Made by a program: the position numbers and the translations under genes. Below, one piece after another: positions 1-9,110 of a stretch of 64,000 nucleotides of DNA. Source of the DNA: JABDIP01 sp965237625 (GTDB taxonomy: Bacteria > Pseudomonadota > Alphaproteobacteria > DSM-16000 > Inquilinaceae); NCBI GenBank assembly GCA_965237625.1, contig CBDEGD010000004.1, forward strand, positions 1 to 64,000. Reading direction: 5' to 3'. Under the pieces are notes generated by a model. The model was given only the letters and a program-made list of their open reading frames with translations. It made no database searches and had not been told where the DNA came from. Every line of letters starts with the position of its first letter. Within the stretch, counting starts at the first letter, position 1.

Positions 1-425
1 TCGACAGACAGATCGTGGCGGCACTCGGAAATCGCCGAGCAATGGGCGCAGCGTGCCTGCAACAGGGCGCCATGCATGTGGATCAGTCGGCTGCTACCGG
101 CCCGTTCATGCAGATCGTCGATGTTCTGGGTGACCACCAGCACTTCGCCCGGCCAGTCCCGTTCCAGCCGCGCCAGGGCCAGATGGGCGTCGTTCGGCTG
201 CACCGCCGGGTCAAGCAGCCCCTGCCGCCGGTCATTATAAAATCGGTGCACCAGAACCGGGTCGCGGGCGAACGCTTCCGGCGTGGCCACATCCTCCAGA
301 TCCACCCGTGCCCAGATGCCGTCCGCATCGCGAAATGTGTCGAGGCCGGATTCCTTGGAGATGCCGGCGCCGGTGAGAATGACGATGCGGGCGGTCGGAT
401 CGATCTGCATTGTCGACTCGGTCAT
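1..425 (-). CDS. cobB: Sir2-family NAD-dependent protein deacylase, N-terminal part (cut by window edge)
   Basis: About 141 residues are present; the frame opens at the ATG at 423-425 and runs off the left edge, so the C-terminal part is missing. Sirtuins use NAD+ to remove acyl groups from lysines. Visible motifs are the NAD-binding GAGISKESG (residues 19-27) followed by FRD, the TQNIDD motif (99-104), the catalytic histidine in HMHG (His118) and the first zinc-ligand pair CAHC (126-129). The pair Y63-x-x-R66 matches the Tyr/Arg signature of class III sirtuins such as E. coli CobB and SIRT5, which prefer succinyl or malonyl lysine. A second in-frame ATG lies at 408-410. It is divergent from the phosphatase gene at 469, with only 43 bp between, so the two probably share a regulatory region. 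Family assignment is firm; substrate is inferred. Confidence 0.9.
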   Translation of the reverse strand, partial: MTESTMQIDPTARIVILTGAGISKESGLDTFRDADGIWARVDLEDVATPEAFARDPVLVHRFYNDRRQGLLDPAVQPNDAHLALARLERDWPGEVLVVTQNIDDLHERAGSSRLIHMHGALLQARCAHCSAISECRHDLSV

Positions 426-468
426 CGTATGATGTTGCCACTCACATCCTCCATAACGAAGCCCCACC

Positions 469-942
469 ATGAAAATCCTGTTCGTCTGCACCGGAAACAT
501 CTGCCGCTCGCCCACCGCCGAGGGTGTCTTCCTGCACCGCGCCGCCGAGCGTGGCCTGGCCGACCAGCTCGCCGCCGACAGCGCCGGGACGAGCAGCGAG
601 GAGCACGGCAATCCGCCGGATCCCCGCGCCCGCCGCACCGCCTCCGCACGCGGCTATACCCTTCCGGACCGGCGGGCCCGGCGGATCGCTATGGCGGATT
701 TCGACAAATTCGATCTGCTGATCGCCATGGATCGCGGTCATCTGGCCTCGCTGAACCGAATGGTGCCGGAACACGCCCGCGACCGGCTGCGCCTGTTCAT
801 GGAATTCACCGGCGACGAGATGCCCCGCGACGTGCCCGACCCCTGGTATGGCGGCGGCGGCGATTTCGAACTGGCGCTCGATATGATCGAGGCGGGGGTC
901 GACGGGCTGCTGGATCGTTTGGCTGATGGTTCGGTTCCCTAG
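469..942 (+). CDS. low-molecular-weight protein-tyrosine-phosphatase family protein
   Basis: 157 residues, the normal length for this cytosolic family. The phosphate-binding loop CTGNICRS is at residues 7-14 (nucleophile Cys7, Arg13), and the general-acid loop is the DPW motif near residue 124. Members remove phosphate from phosphotyrosine or from small sugar-phosphate adducts. The next gene, in the same direction, is a fructosamine-kinase-family gene. In several bacteria LMW-PTP-like genes sit beside such kinases and have been linked to handling of ribulosamine phosphates during protein deglycation, so that role is at least as likely here as tyrosine phosphatase signalling. Catalytic family is certain; physiological substrate is inferred from context. 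Confidence 0.92.
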   Translation: MKILFVCTGNICRSPTAEGVFLHRAAERGLADQLAADSAGTSSEEHGNPPDPRARRTASARGYTLPDRRARRIAMADFDKFDLLIAMDRGHLASLNRMVPEHARDRLRLFMEFTGDEMPRDVPDPWYGGGGDFELALDMIEAGVDGLLDRLADGSVP

Positions 943-975
943 GTGATCGCACCACACCATGCGGCGGCGCCCCTC

Positions 976-1053
976 ACCCTTCGACAGGCTCAGGATGGCG
1001 AGAACTGTAAATACCCGCCAGAGGACTTCATGCTGAGCCTGTCGAAGTATGGG
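976..1053. repeat. palindromic intergenic repeat (TTCGACAGGCTCAG type)
   Basis: TTCGACAGGCTCAG at 980-993 is matched by its reverse complement CTGAGCCTGTCGAA at 1033-1046, with further partial pairing outside, separated by about 39 bases. The element starts 37 bases after the phosphatase stop codon and ends before the kinase gene. RNA from either strand would fold into a hairpin. It looks like a dispersed REP-like repeat; I see only one copy of this type in the window. Confidence 0.75.
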
Positions 1054-1079
1054 GACCGGGCCGCCAACACGGTCAAGCC

Positions 1080-1935
1080 ATGCTGACCGAAACACTGGCA
1101 GGCCGCATCGAGGCGGCGCTTGGCCAACGCCCCGTCTCGGCCGAACGGCTTTCGGGCGGGTCCACCGTCGCGGTGCTGAAAGTGCTGCTACCCGATGGGG
1201 AGGCGGTGGTCGCCAAGGCCGGCCAGGGTCATCTGGCGATCGAGCGCATGATGCTGGACGATCTGGCCCGGCTGAGCGATCTGCCGCTGCCCAAGGTGCT
1301 GTATGGCGACGACGATCTGCTGCTGATGAGTTTCATCGCCCATGATGGCGGCGCACCGGGCGCCGTGGCGCAGGCCCATGCCGCCGAGCTGTTGGCGGCT
1401 CTGCATACCACGCCATTCGAGCGCTTCGGCTATGGGCGCGACACGGTGATCGGCCAGCTGCCGCAGCCGAATCCGCCCCGGCGATTGCTGGGTCGATTTC
1501 TTCCGCGACCATCGGCTGCTGCACATGGCCGAAGCGGGCCATCGTGAAGGCACCGTGTCGGATTCCCTGCTGCGACGGCTGGAGGCCCTGGCCGAGCGTT
1601 TGGACGACTATCTGGCGGAACCAGCCCACCCGGCCCTGCTGCACGGCGATATCTGGACCGGGAATGTGCTGAGCCGGGGCGACCGCATCGCCGGATTCAT
1701 CGACCCGGCGATCTATTGCGGCCACCCGGAAATCGAACTGGCCTTCGCCACCCTATTCGGCACCTTCACCGAACCGTTCTTCCGCCGGTATCGGGAATTG
1801 GCGCCCTTGGAACCAGGTTTCTTCGAGCTCCGCCGGGACCTCTACAACATCTACCCGCTGCTGGTGCACGTCCGCTATTGGGACGTGTCCTATGCGAGGC
1901 CCATCGAGGCGACGCTGAGCCGGCTGGGGTTATAG
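1080..1935 (+). pseudogene. fructosamine/ketosamine-3-kinase family protein, interrupted by a one-base frameshift
   Basis: Two overlapping frames together give a full-length member (about 285 residues) of the aminoglycoside-phosphotransferase-like family that phosphorylates ketosamines on glycated proteins so that the adduct falls off. The first frame (1080-1547) carries the N-lobe with GGSTVAVLKV and the VVAKAG lysine and ends after QLPQPNPP. The second frame (joining near 1480, to 1935) carries WVDFFRDHRLL, the catalytic loop LLHGDIWTGNVL and the metal-binding FIDPAIYCGHPE. Removing one C from the CCCC run at 1476-1479 restores PNPPGDCWVDFF, the expected family sequence. The rest of both halves is well conserved, so this is either a recent lesion or a sequencing error. 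It pairs with the LMW-PTP gene upstream. Confidence 0.85.
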
Positions 1936-2054
1936 GGCCGGGGAGAAAGGACAGAAGCACAGCCGTGCAGAGGTGCGAGGGAACAGCTGCGCCGCGGCTG
2001 GGTTGGACCCAACTCTCGGTGATCGGAGTACTCCTCAACAATCTCCTCACCATC

Positions 2055-2143
2055 GTCATTCCCGCGAAGGCGGGAATCCAGGAAACCCGCTTCCGACAGT
2101 GGAGCGATCGGGAACACTGGATTCCCGCCTTCGCGGGAATGAC
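2055..2143. repeat. paired palindromic repeat, copy A (GTCATTCCCGCGAAGG family)
   Basis: GTCATTCCCGCGAAGGCGGG at 2055-2074 (continuing AATCCA) is followed by the same unit inverted at 2118-2143. Each unit is itself a small palindrome and the pair would form one long hairpin. The copy lies in the 308-bp gap between two convergent genes, 120 bp after the kinase stop and 100 bp after the stop of the penicillin-binding protein on the other strand. I see no gene in this gap. Four more copies lie at 7715, 26645, 32374 and 35576. Confidence 0.9.
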
Positions 2144-2243
2144 GATGGATATCAGGTGGTTGAGAAAAGTCTGCACCATCGAATCCGCCGTTAACTCAGC
2201 GGCCGCGAAGCCGTTCACTGCTCCCGAGTGATCGCCCGTCCCC

Positions 2244-4280
2244 TCAGTCGCCGAACAGCCGATTGAGGAAGCCGCCGATGCCGCTATTGGCGGGCGCCGG
2301 ATCGGCGGCGTTGGCGACCGGCGGGATCGGTCCGACGCCGGGCAGCGGCCTGGGCGGCATGCCGCGATGGGCGTTCAGCATGAAATCGCGCCAGATGCGC
2401 GCCGGCATGCCACCGCCGGACACGCCCTGCATCGGCCTGCCGTCATCATTGCCCACCCAGACGCCGACGACCAGATCCGCGGTGAAGCCCACGAACCAGG
2501 CGTCCCGGTAGTCCTGGCTGGTGCCGGTCTTGCCGGCGGCCGGCCGGTCGAGCTGGGCGCCACGGCCGGTGCCGTACAGCATCACATGCTCCAGCATGCG
2601 GTTCAGTTCCCAGACGTGCCAGGGCCGGACCATCTCGGCAGCGCCGTCGCCTTCGCGCAGATACAGGGTGGCAGCCTGGTCGATGCTCTCGATAGCGCTG
2701 ATGCCATAGGGCCAAAGCGGCCGCCCATCGCGCAGCAAGGCGCCATAGGCCGACGTCAGCTCGATCAGGGTGACCTCGCTGGAGCCCAGCGCCAAGCTCA
2801 AATCGCGGCGCAGATCAGCGGTGATGCCGAGCCGGCGGGCCACATCGATGGCGTTGTCGACGCCGGCCTCGTCCAGCACCCGCACCGAGGCGGAGTTGAC
2901 CGAGTCCGCCAGGGCGTCCAGTGCTGTGATGTAGCCGCGATAGGTGCCGTCGAAGTTGCGTGGCGTATATCCGCCAATGTCGACCGGTGCGTCGAGGATC
3001 TGCATGTCCGGCCTGAGGCCCTGTTCCAGCCCGGCCAGATAGATGATCGGCTTGAACGCGGAACCGGGTTGGCGCAGCGCCTGGACGGCGCGGTTGAACT
3101 GGCTGGTGGTATAGGACCGTCCGCCCACCATGGCGCGGATCTCGCCGCCCGGGCTGAGCGCGATCAGCGCCGCCTGGCCGGCCCCGCCGGCGGCGCCCTC
3201 ACCCTCAAGATAGTTCCGGACGATGCGTTCGGCGGAGAGCTGCAATTCGGGATCCAGCGTCGTACGGACCACGAGGTCGCCCTGGTCGAAGCCGACGAAA
3301 TCCGACATCCGTTCGGCGACCCAGTCCGCGAAATAGCGGCCGCCATCGATATCCGCCGGGCGGCGACGGGGCAGCGGCGGCAGATCCCGGACCCGCTCCA
3401 CATCTTCGGCGGCGAGATACCCTTCCTCGACCATTGCCGCCAGGACCAGGCTGGCCCGCTCCTGGGCAAGTTCCGGCGACCGGCTGGGGGCGTAACGCGA
3501 CGGCGCCTTCAGCAGGCCGGCCAGCATCGCCGCCTGTTCCAGGCTGATATCGCTGACCGAGACGCCGAAATAGGTCCAGGAGGCGGCGTCCACCCCATAG
3601 GTGCCGGCGCCCATATAAACCCGGTTCAAATAGGCGGCGAGGATCTCATCCTTGCTGAACCGCAGCTCAAGCCAGAACGCGAGCAAGGCTTCCTGGGCCT
3701 TGCGGCGCAGGGTGCGCTCCGGCGACAGGAACAGATTCTTGGCGAGCTGTTGGGTGATCGTCGACCCGCCCTGGACGAAGCCGCCGGCACGGACATTGGC
3801 CACCATCGCCCGGGCGATGCCGATCGGATCGATTCCGAGATGCCAGTAGAACCGCCGATCCTCTGTGGCCAGCACCGCCTGGACCAGATGTTCGGGCATG
3901 TCGTCCAGCCCGACCGTCTCGCCGACCAAATCGCCGAACCGATGCACCGGTGCGCCATTGGCCGCCAGCAGCATGATCGTCGGCCGGCGGTCGGGAACCA
4001 CCGCATCCTCGAAATCGGGCAGAGTCAGGACCAGATAGCCAGTGGTCAGCAGGAGCAGCCCGAAACCCGCGATGCCGGCATAAAACCCCCATTTGAACAC
4101 CCGCCGCCAGGTCGGCGCCGCGCCCTGCCTGCGACGCCGGCCGGCGCCCCCGCCACCGGACGATCGACGCGGCCTTGCCCGGACACGGCTGGCTGTACGG
4201 CTGAACGTGCGACTGATCGCGCGCCGGGCGCGACGTGTCAGAGTGCCGCTGCGAGACGACATTGTTCGGAAGGTCCCCAT
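2244..4280 (-). CDS. class A (bifunctional) penicillin-binding protein, PBP1a type
   Basis: 678 residues from the ATG at 4278-4280. It polymerises glycan strands and cross-links peptides at the periplasmic face. In order: a very basic Arg/Ser/Gly-rich cytoplasmic tail (residues 1-55), one membrane segment (about 62-84), a glycosyltransferase domain with the catalytic glutamate in ATEDRRFYWH and the motif GGSTITQQLAKN, then a transpeptidase domain with the serine motif GSAFKP, the SVN motif in DSVNSASV and KTGTS. The C-terminal tail is rich in proline and alanine. The start is uncertain: there is no strong Shine-Dalgarno, and an ATG six codons further in is also possible. The frame stays open upstream into the next gene but that stretch is out-of-frame shadow. 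It follows the TVP38-like gene by about 60 bp on the same strand. Confidence 0.93.
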   Translation of the reverse strand: MGTFRTMSSRSGTLTRRARRAISRTFSRTASRVRARPRRSSGGGGAGRRRRQGAAPTWRRVFKWGFYAGIAGFGLLLLTTGYLVLTLPDFEDAVVPDRRPTIMLLAANGAPVHRFGDLVGETVGLDDMPEHLVQAVLATEDRRFYWHLGIDPIGIARAMVANVRAGGFVQGGSTITQQLAKNLFLSPERTLRRKAQEALLAFWLELRFSKDEILAAYLNRVYMGAGTYGVDAASWTYFGVSVSDISLEQAAMLAGLLKAPSRYAPSRSPELAQERASLVLAAMVEEGYLAAEDVERVRDLPPLPRRRPADIDGGRYFADWVAERMSDFVGFDQGDLVVRTTLDPELQLSAERIVRNYLEGEGAAGGAGQAALIALSPGGEIRAMVGGRSYTTSQFNRAVQALRQPGSAFKPIIYLAGLEQGLRPDMQILDAPVDIGGYTPRNFDGTYRGYITALDALADSVNSASVRVLDEAGVDNAIDVARRLGITADLRRDLSLALGSSEVTLIELTSAYGALLRDGRPLWPYGISAIESIDQAATLYLREGDGAAEMVRPWHVWELNRMLEHVMLYGTGRGAQLDRPAAGKTGTSQDYRDAWFVGFTADLVVGVWVGNDDGRPMQGVSGGGMPARIWRDFMLNAHRGMPPRPLPGVGPIPPVANAADPAPANSGIGGFLNRLFGD

Positions 4281-4342
4281 GACCGGTATGGTCTTATATA
4301 TTTGGCGCAATCTTGTGGAGAAATGCGGCGATTTGAAGAATG

Positions 4343-5044
4343 CTAGCTTTCGGCCGGCCGGCGAAAGCGGCGGCTTCCGAACCAAAGGGCGACCAAACCC
4401 ACGGCCACCGCGCCCCAGACCCAAAGTGGCGCATCGACGAGCTGGTGCCCCAAAACCACGCTGAGCACGGTCAACGGCAGGATGCCGATCGCGGTCGTCC
4501 ACAGGAAGACCGGCCATCGCACGCCGGCAACACCCGCCGCATAGTTGATCAAGTTGAATGAGACCACCGGGATCAGCCGGGCGATCAGCAGTGCCGCCGC
4601 CCCCTGATCCGCCTCCCAGCTTTGCAGGGCATCCCAATGCCGGGCGGGCACCAAGCGCTGGGCCAGCGGCTGGCCAAGCCAGCGGGCCAGGGCGAAAGAG
4701 ATGATCGCGCCCAGCATGGCGCCGGTCCAGGTGAGCGCGATACCCAGCGCTTTGCCGAATACCATGCCATTGGCCATGGCGATGATTTCCGCCGGCAGCG
4801 GCACGAAGGAATGCAGGATCATGATGGCGATGGAGGCGGCGGCGCCCCACATGCCCCAGGAGCGGATCAGCGCCTCGACGCTCTCCAGCGACATCTCCAC
4901 ATCGCCGAGGTCGAGGGCATGCCATAGCGCATAGGTGAGCAGGCCAAGCACAAGTACGCCCGCCAGACAGACCCCCACCATCTTGGCAATCCATGCTGTC
5001 CGGCGTTCATCCGCGCCGGTATGCGCAAGTTCGTCTTCCGTCAT
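4343..5044 (-). CDS. TVP38/TMEM64 family (DedA superfamily) inner-membrane protein
   Basis: 233 residues from the ATG at 5042-5044, chosen over an upstream start because GAGG lies six bases before it and the extra N-terminal residues are unlike the family. It has about five to six hydrophobic segments. The core holds the family signature: a proline-containing re-entrant stretch FVPLPAEIIAMANGMVFG, a GAMLGAIISFALARWLG segment and the RLIPVVSFNLINYAAGV motif, whose arginine and prolines are typical of this superfamily. DedA-superfamily proteins act in membrane lipid homeostasis, including lipid-carrier or phospholipid movement. The specific role here is unknown. It lies between gyrB and the penicillin-binding protein, all on the minus strand. 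Confidence 0.88.
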   Translation of the reverse strand: MTEDELAHTGADERRTAWIAKMVGVCLAGVLVLGLLTYALWHALDLGDVEMSLESVEALIRSWGMWGAAASIAIMILHSFVPLPAEIIAMANGMVFGKALGIALTWTGAMLGAIISFALARWLGQPLAQRLVPARHWDALQSWEADQGAAALLIARLIPVVSFNLINYAAGVAGVRWPVFLWTTAIGILPLTVLSVVLGHQLVDAPLWVWGAVAVGLVALWFGSRRFRRPAES

Positions 5045-5183
5045 CAAGCCTCGGTCGTGCGCCCCAAGGCGGGTCCGGCATGCCGGACCCAAGGCGCCCT
5101 CCTGGCGCCAACGCCATCGATGATCGGAAACTACAGGTTCAAAGGCGATTCACGAACCCGTTATTCCGATGTGATGCGGCCGG

Positions 5184-7631
5184 TCACACGGACAGATTGG
5201 CGACCTTCAGTGCGTTCTGCTGGATGAATTCCCGGCGTGGCTCCACCAGATCGCCCATCAGGGTCGAGAACACGTCCTCGGCCTCGTCCACATGGCTGAC
5301 CCTTACCTGCAACAGCGAGCGCACATCCGGATCCAGGGTGGTCTCCCAGAGCTGGTCCGGATTCATCTCGCCGAGCCCCTTGTAGCGCTGGATCGCCATG
5401 CCCTTGCGGCTGATCTCCATGATCCGCTGGGACAGCGCGATCGGTCCAGGGATCGTCCATTCTGAATCCTTGTGGATGAGCGTCCCCGGCGCGTCATAGA
5501 GCGCCTTCAACTCCACGGCGATGCCATCGAGCCGGCGTGCCTCGTTGCCGCGCAACAAATCGCCATCGACGACCCGCATCTCGGTGACGCCGCGCAGGGT
5601 TCGAGTGAACACCACACCGCCATCGTCGGAAACCCGGCCCTGGGAGCCCCGCTCCAATTCCGGCACGAGGGAGTCGAGCCGGGCCGCGATATCGTCGGCG
5701 TTCCGGCGGGCGGTGGCCTCATCGGCGAACGCCGCCGGGTTGAGGACCCCGGCGATCGCCATCTGCTCCACCACGTCGGCACTGCCGACCCGGCGGGCCA
5801 GGGTCTCGATCAGCTGTTTCGCCTGACCGGCCTGGCGCACCTTGTCGGCCAGATCGGCACCGGCGATCTGGGCGCCGTCCGCCTGGGTATAGGTGACGCC
5901 TTCGATCCCCTGCTCGATCAGCAATTCCTCCAGCTCACGGTCATCCTTGCGGTAGACCCGCGATTTGCCGCGGGCGATGCCGTAGAGCGGCGGCTGGGCG
6001 ATGTAGAGGTAGCCCTTCTCGATGATCTCCGGCATCTGCCGATAGAAGAAGGTCAGCAACAGGGTGCGGATATGGCTGCCATCCACATCCGCATCGGTCA
6101 TGATGATGATCTTGTGGTAGCGGATCTTGTCGATATCGAATTCGTCGCGGATACCGGTGCCGAGCGCGGTGATCAGCGTGCCGATCTCCGCCGAGCCCAG
6201 CATCTTGTCGAGCCGGGCGCGCTCCACGTTCAGGATCTTGCCGCGCAAGGGTAGGATCGCCTGCATCTTCCGGTGACGGGCCTGCTTGGCGGAACCGCCG
6301 GCGCTGTCGCCCTCGACCAGGAACAGTTCGGATTCGGCCGGGTCGCGGCTCTGGCAGTCGGCCAGCTTTCCGGGCAGGGACGCCATGTCCAGCGCACCCT
6401 TGCGGCGGGTGAGGTCGCGCACATGGCGGGCCGCCTCGCGGGCGGCGGCGGCCTGAACCACCTTCTGGACGATCTTCTTGGCCTCGTTCGGATGCTCGCC
6501 GAACCAGGTGGACAGCGTCTCGTTGACGATGCTCTCGACCACCGGCCGGACTTCGGAGGAGACCAGCTTGTCCTTGGTCTGGCTGGAGAATTTCGGGTCC
6601 GGCGCCTTGACCGACAGCACGCAGGTCAGCCCCTCGCGGGAATCCTCGCCGGACAGGGTGACTTTCTCGCGCTTGGCGATGCCGCTTTCGGTGGCGTAGC
6701 CGTTGACCTGGCGGGTCAGCCCGGCGCGAAAGCCGGCCAGATGGGTGCCGCCATCGCGCTGCGGGATATTGTTGGTGAAGCACAGCACTGTCTCGTGGAA
6801 GGAATCGTTCCATTGCAGCGCCGCTTCGACGGTCAGCCCGTCACGCTCGGCGCGCAGGACGATCGGCGGTTCGTGCAGCGCGGTCTTGGAGCGGTCGAGA
6901 TAGTGCACGAAGGCCTCCAGCCCGCCCTCATAGCCAAGCTCGACGGTTCGGGGCTCGGACTCCCGGGTATCGGTCAGGACCAGCGCCACGCCGGAATTAA
7001 GGAAGGCCAGCTCACGCAGCCGATGCTCCAGCCGGGCGAATTCGTACTCCGTCATGGTGAACACGGCCTTGGACGGCAGGAAGGTCACCTGAGTGCCGGT
7101 CCGGCCGCCTGAATCGCCGGCCGCCTCAAGCGGCGCCTCGGCGACGCCGTCGGCAAAGCGCATGCGCCATTCCTTGCCCTGGCGCCAGATGGTCAGCTCC
7201 AGCCATTCCGACAGGCCGTTGACCACGCTGACGCCGACGCCGTGCAGCCCGCCGGAGACCTTGTAGGAATTCTGGTCGAACTTCCCGCCCGCATGAAGCT
7301 GGGTCATGATCACCTCGGCGGCGCTGACCCCTTCCTCTTCATGGATGCCCACCGGGATACCACGGCCATTATCGACCACGGTGACGGTGCCGTCCGGGTT
7401 CAGCGTCACCTCGACCCGGTCGCAATGCCCGGCCAGCGCCTCGTCGATGGCGTTGTCCACCACCTCATAGACCATGTGGTGCAGGCCGGAACCGTCATCG
7501 GTATCGCCGATATACATGCCCGGCCGCTTGCGCACCGCCTCCAGCCCGCGCAGCACCTTGATCGAATCCGCGCCGTAATCCGCCTCTTCGGCGGCATCGC
7601 GCTTTTCGTCATCCGTTGGTTCGTCGGCCAT
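5184..7631 (-). CDS. gyrB: DNA gyrase subunit B
   Basis: 815 residues from the ATG at 7629-7631. GyrB is the ATPase half of the A2B2 enzyme that introduces negative supercoils. The GHKL ATPase domain shows the catalytic region EVVDNAIDE (Glu56, Asn60), DNGRGIPV (87-94) and the lid GGLHGVGVSVVN (127-138). The TOPRIM domain has EGDSAGGSA and the metal-binding DADVDGSH. The C-terminal tail has MAIQRYKGLGEMNP. Length is typical for Alphaproteobacteria. The gene follows recF and dnaN on the same strand, the usual order near the chromosomal replication genes. A frame extension of 29 codons upstream runs toward repeat copy B and is rejected as a start. Confidence 0.98.
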   Translation of the reverse strand: MADEPTDDEKRDAAEEADYGADSIKVLRGLEAVRKRPGMYIGDTDDGSGLHHMVYEVVDNAIDEALAGHCDRVEVTLNPDGTVTVVDNGRGIPVGIHEEEGVSAAEVIMTQLHAGGKFDQNSYKVSGGLHGVGVSVVNGLSEWLELTIWRQGKEWRMRFADGVAEAPLEAAGDSGGRTGTQVTFLPSKAVFTMTEYEFARLEHRLRELAFLNSGVALVLTDTRESEPRTVELGYEGGLEAFVHYLDRSKTALHEPPIVLRAERDGLTVEAALQWNDSFHETVLCFTNNIPQRDGGTHLAGFRAGLTRQVNGYATESGIAKREKVTLSGEDSREGLTCVLSVKAPDPKFSSQTKDKLVSSEVRPVVESIVNETLSTWFGEHPNEAKKIVQKVVQAAAAREAARHVRDLTRRKGALDMASLPGKLADCQSRDPAESELFLVEGDSAGGSAKQARHRKMQAILPLRGKILNVERARLDKMLGSAEIGTLITALGTGIRDEFDIDKIRYHKIIIMTDADVDGSHIRTLLLTFFYRQMPEIIEKGYLYIAQPPLYGIARGKSRVYRKDDRELEELLIEQGIEGVTYTQADGAQIAGADLADKVRQAGQAKQLIETLARRVGSADVVEQMAIAGVLNPAAFADEATARRNADDIAARLDSLVPELERGSQGRVSDDGGVVFTRTLRGVTEMRVVDGDLLRGNEARRLDGIAVELKALYDAPGTLIHKDSEWTIPGPIALSQRIMEISRKGMAIQRYKGLGEMNPDQLWETTLDPDVRSLLQVRVSHVDEAEDVFSTLMGDLVEPRREFIQQNALKVANLSV

Positions 7632-7714
7632 GAGTACTTTCTTTCGTAGGAAGCCGCTATGAGAGAAACGGCTGGAAGGCAAATTGCAGGAGGGATCGCT
7701 CCCCCAAACCATTT

Positions 7715-7801
7715 TCATTCCCGCGAAGGCGGGAATCTAGCGGTCCCAGCCGGTGAGCCGAAAGGCCGGGAGCCCTGGATTCCCGCCTTCGCGGGAATGA
7801 C
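7715..7801. repeat. paired palindromic repeat, copy B (GTCATTCCCGCGAAGG family)
   Basis: One unit at 7715-7740 (first base and one later base differ from consensus) faces an inverted unit at 7776-7801. It fills much of the 250-bp gap between the recF stop (7882) and the gyrB start (7631), starting about 80 bp after recF. As both genes are transcribed leftward, the hairpin would form in a recF-gyrB transcript, so it could act as an attenuator or a 3' end for recF. Confidence 0.88.
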
Positions 7802-7881
7802 AGCCGGAGATTTGGCCGGAGGTTCGACCACACGGTGGCTAGGGTTTGCACTCCAAAACCGGCGTTCATGCGGCGCCAGGG

Positions 7882-9075
7882 TCACTCAGCCTCGCCGATC
7901 CGGGCATCGTCGACGGTGAGATGGCGGGCACGGTCGCCCAAAGCGGCGAATAGCTCCTGGTCGGTGCCGGTCAGCCAGGCCTGCGCACCAAGAGCCACGA
8001 TTTCCTCGAACAATGCGGCGCGGCGGCGGCTGTCCAAATGGGCGGCGATTTCGTCGAGCAGCAAGAGCGGCGGTGCGCCCCGTTCCGCCGCCAGCAATCG
8101 GGCATTGGCCAGAACGATGCCGACCAGCAGCGCCTTCTGCTCGCCGGTCGAGCAATCGGCGGCGGGAATATCCTTGCCGGCATGGCGGACGAGCAGATCG
8201 CTGCGATGCGGGCCATCGGCGGCCCCTCCGGCGATCGCATCCAGGCGGCGGGTCTCGGCCAGCCGGACACGGAATGTGTCTTCCACGGCCAGGGCCGGGG
8301 AGTCGGCAAGCCAGCCCTCCACAGCCCCGGACAGCGCCATCTCGGCGCGCGGGAACAGATCGTCGCCGATCACCCCGCCAACTGCGCTGCCGAACCGGGC
8401 GATGCTTTCCGCGGCGCGCAGCCGGTCGACCATCTCACGCCGGGCGGCGGCGATGGCGACGGCGTTGCCGGCCATGGTCTCTTCCAGGGCGGCGAGCCAG
8501 CCATCGTCCCGGCGCCCTTCTTTCAGCAGCCGCGCCCGCTCGCGCAGGGATTGCTCATAGGCGGTCAGATGGCCGGCATGGTCGGGATGGAAATTGAACA
8601 CCAGCCGGTCCAGGAAACGACGCCGGTTGCCCGGGCCCTCAAGGAACAGCCGGTCAAGCTGCGGCGTCAGCCAAGTCAAGGTCACATGGGCGCCAAGCGC
8701 CGCCTGGCTGTCCGCAGTACGGCCATCGATACGCACGATGCGGCGAAGCCCGCCGGACTCCGCCGCCGCCGGGTCAAGGCCAGTGCTGATCGAGACCGGG
8801 CCGGAGGGTGTGTTGAGTTCGGCGGCAATGCCCCAGGCGGTGCCCGGCTCTGCCTGCCGGCGTCCGACATCGGCCAGAGCCGCCCGGCGCAATCCGCGCC
8901 CTGGGGCCAGGAAAGACAAAGCTTCCAGCAAGTTGGTCTTGCCGGCGCCGTTCGGCCCGGTCAGCACCACCGGCCGGCCATCCGTCTCCACCCGCGCCCG
9001 CTCATAGCAGCGGAACTGGGTGACGGTCAGGCGCCGGACCGCCAGGGAGGGTGTTTCCGCCCGGTCCGTCATCAT
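7882..9075 (-). CDS. recF: DNA replication/repair protein RecF
   Basis: 397 residues from the first of two adjacent ATGs (9073-9075; the second at 9070-9072 is equally possible). RecF is a cytosolic SMC-like ATPase that loads RecA at gapped DNA. Walker A is GPNGAGKTN near residue 39-47, the ABC-type signature is in the CSTGEQKALLVG stretch, and Walker B is LLLLDEIAAHLD. The N-terminus LAVRRLTVTQFRCYER is typical of the family. The frame continues upstream through the inverted-repeat element at 9111-9385, but that extension is repeat-derived and not RecF-like. It follows dnaN and precedes gyrB. Confidence 0.96.
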   Translation of the reverse strand: MMTDRAETPSLAVRRLTVTQFRCYERARVETDGRPVVLTGPNGAGKTNLLEALSFLAPGRGLRRAALADVGRRQAEPGTAWGIAAELNTPSGPVSISTGLDPAAAESGGLRRIVRIDGRTADSQAALGAHVTLTWLTPQLDRLFLEGPGNRRRFLDRLVFNFHPDHAGHLTAYEQSLRERARLLKEGRRDDGWLAALEETMAGNAVAIAAARREMVDRLRAAESIARFGSAVGGVIGDDLFPRAEMALSGAVEGWLADSPALAVEDTFRVRLAETRRLDAIAGGAADGPHRSDLLVRHAGKDIPAADCSTGEQKALLVGIVLANARLLAAERGAPPLLLLDEIAAHLDSRRRAALFEEIVALGAQAWLTGTDQELFAALGDRARHLTVDDARIGEAE

Positions 9076-9110
9076 CGCGATCTTGGCATGGTGTCCCATG
9101 GGTGCCGGCG

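Noticed and set aside
2367..4346. 659-codon frame on the plus strand
   Set aside because: Antisense shadow of the penicillin-binding protein gene; GC-rich third positions keep it open and it has no domain features.
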